In this document: positions 1-4,896 of the stretch, piece after piece
How positions within the stretch are numbered: the first letter of the stretch is position 1
How the letters are laid out: each line of letters begins with the position of its first letter
DNA from: Chryseobacterium gleum
Lineage (GTDB): Bacteria > Bacteroidota > Bacteroidia > Flavobacteriales_D > Crocinitomicaceae
NCBI GenBank assembly: GCA_943326825.2
Contig: CALPUT020000133.1
Coordinates: 1 to 6,827, forward strand
Reading direction: 5' to 3'
Length of the DNA stretch: 6,827 bases
Position numbers and translations under genes: made by a program
The notes under the pieces: generated by a model
Seen by the model: only the letters and a program-made list of their open reading frames with translations
Databases searched by the model: none
What the model was told of the DNA's origin: nothing

Positions 1-876
1 CACATCATCTACAGATTTATTACCTGATTTTGAAACAGTTCCTGCTATTGGATGAATTTCTGCTTTTCCTTTTTTCACGATTAATTGAGCTTCAGGAGAA
101 GAACCGAATAAACGATAACTTTCTAAATCAAAAAAGAACAAATAAGGTGATGGATTTAATCTTCTTAATTGTCTATACACTTGAAAATCATCCCCAAAAA
201 AAGATTGCTGAAATCTATTTGAAACGACTAACTGAAAAACATCTCCTCTCAAACAAGAAGATTTTGCTTCCGTCACGACAAGAGCGAATTCATCATCCGT
301 AAAATCTGATTTTTCACTTCCTATTGTTTCAAAAGGCAATTCAGTAAATGGTTTACGTTGAAGCAAATGAGTTATCTCCATTGCTTTCAACTCTTCTGAA
401 TCAAAACTATTCGAGATGACATAACCATTTGATGTAAAATGATCTATGACAATTATTTGCTCAAAAATAAACAAGTGAATATCAGGAATTTCTAGATCAC
501 TTTTTGCTTTTTCAATGTGTTTTTCAGTCAACAAAGCAAATTCAAATCCAAATCTTCCAAAGAAACCATTGCCTTCAATTTCAGGATTATTGAATTTAAA
601 TCGCTCTAATATTTGCTGAATTTGAGAAACTGAATCTTGATTTTGATTCAATATTTCTAATGAACGAACTCCATCAACATCAATTGAAATCTCTTGGTTT
701 TCAACTACTATCTCAACAATTGGATTGACTCCAATAAAAGATTTACTATTGCTTCTAAACTGATATTCATTGCTTTCTAATAAGCATGTCTTGCGATAAT
801 GGTTTCTTAAAGAAAGATAAATTTCCACCGGAGTGTATACATCCGCATTAAACGGAGTAATTTTTGAATAAATCAT
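1..876 (-). CDS. trpE: Anthranilate synthase component I (TrpE), 3' part cut by the window edge
   Basis: Converts chorismate and ammonia (from the TrpG glutaminase) to anthranilate, the first step committed to tryptophan; cytoplasmic. Translation from the ATG at 876-874 gives 292 residues with no stop before the left edge, about 60% of a usual 460-520 residue TrpE. The N-terminal domain carries LLES (32-35), the motif that forms part of the Trp feedback site in characterised TrpE proteins. The chorismate-binding domain begins before GDVFQLVVSNRF (211-222) and shows NPSPYLFF (241-248), also linked to Trp feedback, GSSPEA (258-263) and PIAGT (276-280). The N-terminal LLES and the NPSPY block favour TrpE over PabB. 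There is no clear Shine-Dalgarno sequence; an A/T-rich tract precedes the ATG. The gene lies behind a Trp leader peptide and terminator, so attenuation is the expected control. The downstream trp genes are outside the window. Confidence 0.95.
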   Translation of the reverse strand, partial: MIYSKITPFNADVYTPVEIYLSLRNHYRKTCLLESNEYQFRSNSKSFIGVNPIVEIVVENQEISIDVDGVRSLEILNQNQDSVSQIQQILERFKFNNPEIEGNGFFGRFGFEFALLTEKHIEKAKSDLEIPDIHLFIFEQIIVIDHFTSNGYVISNSFDSEELKAMEITHLLQRKPFTELPFETIGSEKSDFTDDEFALVVTEAKSSCLRGDVFQLVVSNRFQQSFFGDDFQVYRQLRRLNPSPYLFFFDLESYRLFGSSPEAQLIVKKGKAEIHPIAGTVSKSGNKSVDDV

Positions 877-896
877 AAAAAAATAAAAAGGAAGTG

Positions 897-932
897 AAAA
901 AAAAACGGCTTGTCGTGTGACAAGCCGTTTTT
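897..932 (-). terminator. Attenuator terminator in front of trpE
   Basis: Read on the minus strand, AAAAACGGCTTGTC (932-919) and its exact complement GACAAGCCGTTTTT (914-901) form a 14-bp stem around the loop CACA. A run of nine T (905-897) starts inside the 3' arm, the form of an intrinsic terminator acting leftward. It lies between the Trp leader peptide stop (956) and the trpE start (876), where an attenuator should be. The central 9 bp (CGGCTTGTC) are the GC-rich core. No gene upstream needs a terminator here, so its job must be conditional. Confidence 0.9.
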
Positions 933-988
933 GAATATTTATAAAGGATTACAAATTAACGCCACTCACACCAACAGTCAGTTGAGCG
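915..988 (-). promoter_or_regulatory. Candidate alternative pairing arms of the trpE attenuator
   Basis: Found by eye, not by folding. On the minus strand CGCTCA (988-983), just after the tandem Trp codons, can pair with TGAGTG (968-963; one G-U). The overlapping GTGTGA (971-966) can pair with TCACAC (920-915), which is the terminator loop plus the last two bases of its 5' arm. A ribosome stalled at the tandem Trp codons (994-989) would cover the first arm and free the second for the terminator loop. A ribosome at the stop codon would cover the second arm and let the terminator form. The arrangement fits classical attenuation, but the 6-bp antiterminator looks weak against a 14-bp terminator. 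Confidence 0.4.
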
Positions 989-1024
989 CCACCAAAAATT
1001 TGTATTTGTATATTTTGTTTTCAT
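956..1024 (-). CDS. Trp-rich leader peptide of the trpE attenuator (TrpL-like, 22 aa)
   Basis: The ATG at 1024-1022 opens a 22-residue frame ending at TAA 958-956. After an MKTKYTNT start it reads NFWWRSTDCWCEWR, so four of 22 codons are Trp: a tandem pair at positions 11-12 and singles at 18 and 21. Such enrichment is not expected by chance and resembles the tandem-Trp leader peptide TrpL of enterobacteria, although the sequence is not homologous in any obvious way. The frame is followed by a strong terminator and then trpE. The inferred role is cis-acting: the ribosome stalls at the Trp codons when charged tRNA-Trp is scarce and prevents the terminator from forming. An in-frame ATG ten codons upstream (1054-1052) would give 32 residues; the shorter form is preferred because a promoter-like box lies between the two ATGs. 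Confidence 0.87.
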   Translation of the reverse strand: MKTKYTNTNFWWRSTDCWCEWR

Positions 1025-1030
1025 CTGCGA

Positions 1031-1062
1031 CAAAGATTTAGAAATTATTTTCATAAAACAAA
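1031..1062 (-). promoter_or_regulatory. Probable promoter of the trp leader/trpE
   Basis: On the minus strand, TTTG (1062-1059) is followed after 20 nt by AATCTTTG (1038-1031). This matches the Bacteroidota consensus TTTG-N19-21-TAnnTTTG with one mismatch, at the first base of the -7 box. Transcription would begin near 1027, only a few bases before the leader ATG at 1024. The start would then be almost leaderless, which makes the assignment less certain. Confidence 0.5.
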
Positions 1063-1085
1063 ATTTAATTTCAATTTTTTTCATT

Positions 1086-1093
1086 TATCTTTG
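1086..1093 (+). promoter_or_regulatory. Promoter -7 box for the DAHP synthase leader
   Basis: TATCTTTG matches the Bacteroidota -7 consensus TAnnTTTG exactly. It lies 18 nt before the leader-peptide ATG at 1112, predicting a 5' untranslated stretch of roughly 15 nt. No clear TTTG is present 19-21 nt upstream (only ATTT at 1063-1066). That missing half would overlap the -33 element of the divergent trp promoter, so the two promoters lie back to back. Confidence 0.65.
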
Positions 1094-1111
1094 TACCAAC
1101 AAATTGAGACA

Positions 1112-1159
1112 ATGAATTTTACGAAACAAAATTTTTGGTGGTGGTTTAAAACTCGCTGA
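1112..1159 (+). CDS. Trp/Phe-rich leader peptide of the DAHP synthase attenuator (15 aa)
   Basis: The frame encodes MNFTKQNFWWWFKTR and stops at TGA 1157-1159. It holds three consecutive Trp codons (1136-1144) directly flanked by Phe codons, so six of 15 residues are Trp or Phe, with no Tyr. It starts 18 nt after an exact -7 box and is followed by an intrinsic terminator and then the DAHP synthase gene. This layout is that of a ribosome-sensing attenuator leader. The inferred role is control of the first shikimate step by the charging of tRNA-Trp, possibly also tRNA-Phe. The product itself probably has no function. The codons for NFWW are identical to those in the divergent trp leader. Confidence 0.9.
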   Translation: MNFTKQNFWWWFKTR

Positions 1160-1206
1160 GTGCGTTCGGAAAATGCTATATATAGATTTGAACCCGTTTC
1201 GTACTT
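1151..1206 (+). promoter_or_regulatory. Candidate alternative pairing arms of the DAHP synthase attenuator
   Basis: Found by eye, not by folding. ACTC (1151-1154) can pair with GAGT (1158-1161) across a 3-nt loop. Alternatively GAGTGCG (1158-1164) can pair with CGTACTT (1200-1206) over seven positions with two G-U pairs. The second partner is the last base of the terminator 5' arm plus its loop. A ribosome stalled on the Trp codons (1136-1144) would cover 1151-1154 but leave 1158-1164 free; a ribosome at the stop codon would cover 1158-1164. The switching logic is the same as proposed for trpE. A second complementarity, GGTTTAAA (1143-1150) with TTTGAACC (1187-1194), overlaps the Trp codons and would be hidden by a stalled ribosome. 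Confidence 0.38.
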
Positions 1207-1232
1207 TAAGTTGAAACGGGTTTTTTATTTTT
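1191..1232 (+). terminator. Attenuator terminator in front of DAHP synthase
   Basis: AACCCGTTTC (1191-1200) and GAAACGGGTT (1213-1222) form a perfect 10-bp stem with a 12-nt loop. It is followed by a T-rich tract (1221-1232) interrupted by a single A. The structure starts 31 nt after the leader stop codon and ends 13 nt before the DAHP synthase ATG. No other plus-strand gene precedes it, so it can only act on the leader transcript. Confidence 0.9.
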
Positions 1233-1245
1233 AAAAAATATTAAG

Positions 1246-2328
1246 ATGAATTTACAAGAAACAATAAAAAATACAGATCGTCCTTTTTTGATAACTGGGC
1301 CATGTAGTGCTGAAACTCCAGATCAGTTAATCGGAGTTTGTAAAGAAATTGCACAAAATGGTCATGCAAATATTTTAAGAGCTGGAATTTGGAAGCCAAG
1401 AACACGACCTGATTCTTTCGAAGGAGTTGGCGAAGAAGGATTAAAATGGTTGGTGGATGCTGGTAAAGAAACTGGACTTCCTGTTTCTACGGAGGTTGCC
1501 AATAAAATTCACGTTGAACAAGCGCTAAAAGCTGGAATTGATGTGCTTTGGATTGGTGCACGAACAACAGTCAATCCATTTGCTGTTCAAGAAATTGCAG
1601 ATGCATTACAGGGAACAAAAATTCCTGTTTTAATTAAAAATCCTGTCAATCCTGATTTAGAATTATGGATCGGTGCTTTCGAGCGTTTTGAAAAAGCAGG
1701 AATCACTGATTTAGCTGCGATTCATAGAGGTTTTTCCATTTATAAACATCCCAAATATAGAAATGTACCAACTTGGGAAATAGCAATTGGATTGAGAGAA
1801 CGATTACCTAATCTTCCCATTATTTGCGATCCAAGTCACATTACTGGAAATAGAAATTTATTGTTGGAAGTATCGCAAAAAGCATTGGATTTAAATTTTG
1901 ATGGATTGATGATTGAAACACATCCAAATCCTGACAAAGCTTGGTCAGATGCAGCTCAACAAGTCACTCCAAATCAATTAAAATCAATCATTGATAATTT
2001 GATTTTACGTTCGAATGATATTAGTTCTTGCGATACAGATTTTCTGTCTGACATAAGGGAGAAAATTAACAATTTGGATGATCGATTGTTCGATTTATTT
2101 TCAGCTAGAATGGTTTTAAGTGAAGAAGTTGGGAAATTCAAACGTGAAAACAACATCATGATTCTTCAACAAGAACATTGGGCAAAAATAATCAATCATC
2201 GATTAGACAAATCAGATGATTACAAGCTTTCAAAAATGTTTATTCGCCAAATGATGGATGCAATGCATCAAGAATCGATCAGACATCAGACAAAAGTGAT
2301 GAATTTGAAATTAGATATTAGACATTAG
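1246..2328 (+). CDS. Bifunctional DAHP synthase / chorismate mutase
   Basis: The N-terminal domain (about 1-255) condenses phosphoenolpyruvate and erythrose-4-phosphate to DAHP, the first shikimate-pathway step; the C-terminal domain (about 265-350) turns chorismate into prephenate. The synthase is of type I-beta: GPCSAET (18-24), KPRTRP (50-55), GAR (104-106), KNP (131-133), HRGF (160-163), DPSH (195-198) and ETHP (224-227). Metal ligands map to Cys20, His198, Glu224 and Asp235 by spacing to the Thermotoga enzyme. The AroQ-type mutase shows Arg271, Arg288 and Lys299 at the spacing of E. coli Arg11, Arg28 and Lys39; the expected next Arg, in ILQxxRW, is His311. The fusion is typical of Bacteroidota (360 residues, normal length). 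The last residues, LKLDIRH, come from a tandem repeat. A Trp/Phe leader and terminator precede it; aroA follows. The symbol is left blank because aroF, aroG and aroA are all used. Confidence 0.97.
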   Translation: MNLQETIKNTDRPFLITGPCSAETPDQLIGVCKEIAQNGHANILRAGIWKPRTRPDSFEGVGEEGLKWLVDAGKETGLPVSTEVANKIHVEQALKAGIDVLWIGARTTVNPFAVQEIADALQGTKIPVLIKNPVNPDLELWIGAFERFEKAGITDLAAIHRGFSIYKHPKYRNVPTWEIAIGLRERLPNLPIICDPSHITGNRNLLLEVSQKALDLNFDGLMIETHPNPDKAWSDAAQQVTPNQLKSIIDNLILRSNDISSCDTDFLSDIREKINNLDDRLFDLFSARMVLSEEVGKFKRENNIMILQQEHWAKIINHRLDKSDDYKLSKMFIRQMMDAMHQESIRHQTKVMNLKLDIRH

Positions 2329-2352
2329 AAATTAGATATTTAGAAATTAGAC
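2307..2352 (+). repeat. Short A/T-rich tandem repeat overlapping the end of the DAHP synthase gene
   Basis: GAAATTAGATAT occurs at 2307-2318 and again at 2328-2339 (21 nt apart), and a third copy, GAAATTAGAC, at 2343-2352. TTAGACATTAG fills the space between the first two. The first copy is read as codons of the DAHP synthase-chorismate mutase tail, and its stop TAG (2326-2328) lies between copies one and two. Such a run could arise by slippage or be the edge of the dispersed element that follows. Confidence 0.75.
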
Positions 2353-2360
2353 AAATAGAT

Positions 2361-2488
2361 TTTCCTTTCTTGAGGGATTCTAAAGGAGGAATTAAGGGAG
2401 ATAAAAACAAGAAAATTCTCAATTTAATTAATTTCAAATTGAAAGATTTTAATTGTCACCCTCCTCAATCCTCCCTCAAGGGAGGAAG
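2361..2488. repeat. 128-bp inverted-repeat element between DAHP synthase and aroA
   Basis: TTTCCTTTCTTGAGGGA (2361-2377) can pair with TCCCTCAAGGGAGGAAG (2472-2488) over 17 uninterrupted positions, three of them G-U. After a 6x6 internal loop, AGGAGG (2384-2389) pairs with CCTCCT (2460-2465). The middle folds again, with TCAATTT (2419-2425) against AAATTGA (2436-2442). The right arm alone also makes a tight 7-bp hairpin, TCCTCCC-TCAA-GGGAGGA (2469-2486). It looks like two diverged, oppositely oriented copies of one purine-rich unit, as in dispersed intergenic elements. The arms stand out from the A/T-rich surroundings by their G and C runs. No transposase or protein is encoded. There is no T tract on the plus strand after it, so it is not an ordinary terminator for the upstream gene. 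Confidence 0.7.
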
Positions 2489-2504
2489 AAAAAAACAGAG
2501 AAAA

Positions 2505-3767
2505 ATGAATATTACAATTAAACCAGGTAAGAGAAAAGGGATTATTCAAATTCCTGCTTCAAAAAGCGATTCACAACGTGCTATATTAGCTGCTGGATTG
2601 GCAAAAGGACAGAGTTTACTAAAAAACGTAGGCGATAGTCATGATGAATTGGCCATGCTAAAAACGATTGAATCTTTAGGAGCAACAATTGTATCAAATA
2701 AAGATAATTCATTGACAATAAAAGGAATTCAACAATTTCCTGAGAATACTGAAATAAATGTCGGTGAAAGTGGTTTAGGTTGTCGTCTAATTACTTCAGT
2801 TGCAGCTGCTAATAATGGTGAATTTTCAATTATTGGAAAAGGTTCAATTCTAAAAAGACCAATGCCTTTTTTCGAAGAAGTTTTAACTCAAATTGGAGTC
2901 GAAGTTGAATCTACAAATGGATATTTACCATTAAAAATAAAAGGTCCTGTGAAAGGTGGTACTATTTCCTTCAAAGGAAGTGATAGTTCTCAATATTTAT
3001 CAGGATTGTTGATGGGGTTACCTTTAGCAAAAGAAGATACCTATGTGAATGTTCAAGAATTGAATAGTTTACCATATGTTCAAATGACTCTTCATACTTT
3101 GGAACAGTTCGGAATATTCATTCAACATCAAAATTTTGAGAATTTCATTATCGGTGGAAAACAGAAATACATTTCATGTAATTATACAATTGAAAGTGAT
3201 TGGAGCTCTGCTAGTTATTGGTTAGTTGCATCTGCATTAGGAATGGATATCCAATTAACAGGATTGACATTGGCTAGTTACCAAGCTGATAAAGCACTTC
3301 TGAAAGCATTTGAAGCAGCTAATTGTTCTATTGAATTCCATGAAAAAACATTCAATATCAACGGTGAAAATCGTAAGCCATTTAAATTTGACGCAACAAA
3401 TTGCCCTGATTTATTCCCTGCCTTAGTAACATTTGCAGCCTTAACAGATGGGAAATCTGAAATAAAAGGTGTAAACCGTTTAGAGCATAAAGAAAGTAAT
3501 CGTGGTGTTGTTTTAAAAGAAGAATTTGAAAAATTAGGTGTAAATATCATACTAGATGGAGATATTATGCACGTTTATGGTAAAACAACAATTGAAGGTG
3601 GAAAAACAACATCTCACAATGATCATCGTATAGCAATGTGTCTAGCAATAGCTGCTTTTTTCGCGGAAGATGAAATTGAAATTGAGGAAGCTGAAGCTGT
3701 AAATAAGAGTTATCCTCATTTCTGGGAACATAATGAAATTTTGGACTTAGACAGAGCTAAATCGTAA
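2505..3767 (+). CDS. aroA: 3-phosphoshikimate 1-carboxyvinyltransferase (EPSP synthase)
   Basis: Transfers the enolpyruvyl group of phosphoenolpyruvate to shikimate-3-phosphate, the sixth shikimate step; cytoplasmic. Starting at ATG 2505 gives 420 residues, the family length. A TTG 45 codons upstream in the same frame would add only a basic tail read from the inverted-repeat element, so it is rejected. Seen in order: PASKSDSQR (17-25, PEP and shikimate binding), GESGLGCR (87-94, the loop that is GNAGTAMR in E. coli), SSQ (161-163), SDWSSASYWL (231-240), CPDLFP (300-305, catalytic Asp302), KESNR (329-333, Glu330 and Arg333), NDHRIAM (372-378) and KSYPHFW (401-407). All expected catalytic positions are present. 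The PEP/glyphosate loop is not the class I form. The gene follows DAHP synthase with 176 bp between them and no obvious promoter, so co-transcription under the same attenuator is likely but unproven. Confidence 0.96.
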   Translation: MNITIKPGKRKGIIQIPASKSDSQRAILAAGLAKGQSLLKNVGDSHDELAMLKTIESLGATIVSNKDNSLTIKGIQQFPENTEINVGESGLGCRLITSVAAANNGEFSIIGKGSILKRPMPFFEEVLTQIGVEVESTNGYLPLKIKGPVKGGTISFKGSDSSQYLSGLLMGLPLAKEDTYVNVQELNSLPYVQMTLHTLEQFGIFIQHQNFENFIIGGKQKYISCNYTIESDWSSASYWLVASALGMDIQLTGLTLASYQADKALLKAFEAANCSIEFHEKTFNINGENRKPFKFDATNCPDLFPALVTFAALTDGKSEIKGVNRLEHKESNRGVVLKEEFEKLGVNIILDGDIMHVYGKTTIEGGKTTSHNDHRIAMCLAIAAFFAEDEIEIEEAEAVNKSYPHFWEHNEILDLDRAKS

Positions 3768-3902
3768 TATTTTAAATGAAGAATTTTAGATTTTTATTTT
3801 TTATTTAAAGATTAAAATCAATACATTTTACTTCTGACTATTTTCTTCTAACATTAGGCTAAAAACAAGTCATCAAATTAATGTTCTATAATATATATCT
3901 AT
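3768..3902. other. Intergenic gap after aroA, mostly featureless
   Basis: This very A/T-rich stretch separates aroA from the polyprenyl synthase block. No open frame, tRNA or convincing GC-stemmed terminator was seen after aroA. GATTTT (from 3789) and AAAATC (ending near 3819) could pair weakly with a T-rich tract between them, but this is not a credible terminator. Confidence 0.5.
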
Positions 3903-3910
3903 TATATTTG
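3903..3910 (+). promoter_or_regulatory. Promoter -7 box for the polyprenyl synthase operon
   Basis: TATATTTG matches the Bacteroidota TAnnTTTG box exactly. No clear TTTG is found 19-21 nt upstream. The box ends 5 nt before the first ATG of the polyprenyl synthase gene, so if used it would give a leaderless or nearly leaderless mRNA starting at about 3914. Confidence 0.55.
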
Positions 3911-3915
3911 TACCT

Positions 3916-4887
3916 ATGATGACAGTGAAGGAAATAATGGCTCCGATTGAAACGGAAATGAGCGAATTTGAGATTCGTTTTCGCGATAGTATGAAGTCGA
4001 AAGTTCCTTTATTAGATAAAATCACGCATTATATTATAAAACGTAAAGGGAAACAAATCCGACCTATGTTCTTGTTTTTAACGGCAAAAATGCTTGGAAA
4101 GATTAATGAAAACACATACACAGCAGCTTCATTGGTTGAATTATTACACACTGCTTCATTGGTTCACGATGATGTGGTTGATGACGCTAATGAGCGAAGA
4201 GGTTTCTTTTCTGTAAATGCTTTATGGAAAAATAAAATTGCTGTATTAGTTGGTGACTTTATGTTATCACGTGTTTTACTTTTATCTATTGAAAAAAATA
4301 ACATTCGCTTATTGGAAATTGTCGCTAGAGCAGTTCGTGAAATGAGTGAAGGAGAATTATTACAAATTGAAAAAGCGAGAAATTTAGATATTACCGAAGA
4401 AGTTTATTTTGATGTGATTCGTCAAAAAACAGCATCTTTGATAGCAACCGTTTGCGAAGCTGCTGCATCTTCCGTAGATAGAGAAGATCAAGCTGACAAT
4501 ATGCGTAAATTTGGAGAATTAGTTGGGTTGGCTTTTCAAATTAAAGATGATATTTTTGATTATGGTGCTTACGATAAAATAGGAAAACCTTCTGGTATAG
4601 ATATTCGAGAACGCAAAATGACATTACCATTAATTCATACACTTTCAGTTTGTGACAAACCTACAAAAAAAGAATTAATAAATATTATTAAAAACTACAA
4701 TGAAGACCCTAAAAAAGTCAACATTGCTGTCAATTTAGTAATCCAAAATGGTGGGATTGATTATGCATACAATCGTATGATGGAAATTAAAAATCAAGCA
4801 CTAGATTTATTAGTAGTAATACCAGAAAATGATGCTAAAAAAGCATTAATTGAATTGGTTGAATTTACTGTACAAAGAGAAAATTAA
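3916..4887 (+). CDS. Long-chain polyprenyl diphosphate synthase (trans-prenyltransferase)
   Basis: Adds isopentenyl diphosphate units to an allylic primer to build a long all-trans polyprenyl diphosphate, in Bacteroidota mainly the side chain of menaquinone. The 323 residues match the family length. Visible motifs: KGKQIRP (44-50), the first Asp-rich motif DDVVD (85-89) followed by RR (94-95), GD (113-114), KT (171-172), the second Asp-rich motif DDIFD (211-215), and GKPSGID (223-229) with Lys234. The residues four and five before the first Asp motif are small (Ser81, Ala80), which in this family leaves room for a long product rather than C15 or C20; exact length is not predictable. The frame starts with two Met codons (3916 and 3919), and the box just upstream makes the second equally possible. 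It heads a close-packed block with the lipoprotein (9-nt gap) and dnaG. Symbols such as ispB are used for relatives. Confidence 0.93.
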   Translation: MMTVKEIMAPIETEMSEFEIRFRDSMKSKVPLLDKITHYIIKRKGKQIRPMFLFLTAKMLGKINENTYTAASLVELLHTASLVHDDVVDDANERRGFFSVNALWKNKIAVLVGDFMLSRVLLLSIEKNNIRLLEIVARAVREMSEGELLQIEKARNLDITEEVYFDVIRQKTASLIATVCEAAASSVDREDQADNMRKFGELVGLAFQIKDDIFDYGAYDKIGKPSGIDIRERKMTLPLIHTLSVCDKPTKKELINIIKNYNEDPKKVNIAVNLVIQNGGIDYAYNRMMEIKNQALDLLVVIPENDAKKALIELVEFTVQREN

Positions 4888-4896
4888 AATTTTTAT

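Noticed and set aside
30..302. 90-codon plus-strand open frame
   Set aside because: It lies antisense to trpE, whose minus-strand translation has clear family motifs over the same bases; a shadow frame.
901..932. Reading the trpE hairpin as a terminator for a plus-strand gene
   Set aside because: No plus-strand gene ends near it; the longer T run and the position between leader and trpE fit leftward use only.
1025..1054. Longer trp leader starting at the ATG at 1054-1052
   Set aside because: In frame and possible, but the best promoter-like box (1038-1031) would lie inside it, and no better promoter was found upstream.
1143..1194. GGTTTAAA/TTTGAACC pairing as the main antiterminator
   Set aside because: Eight contiguous pairs, but the first arm would be covered by a ribosome stalled on the Trp codons, the state in which antitermination is needed.
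877..1245. T-box or tryptophan-sensing RNA instead of leader peptides
   Set aside because: No T-box sequence or specifier stem-loop was seen, while both strands have Trp-rich frames placed before terminators.
1974..2159. Minus-strand open frame inside the DAHP synthase-chorismate mutase gene
   Set aside because: Antisense to well-conserved mutase sequence; no recognisable features.
2370..2504. 45-residue N-terminal extension of aroA from a TTG
   Set aside because: The extension is the inverted-repeat element read as codons, and EPSP synthase homology begins right at ATG 2505.
3278..3550. Minus-strand open frame inside aroA
   Set aside because: Antisense to conserved catalytic segments of EPSP synthase.
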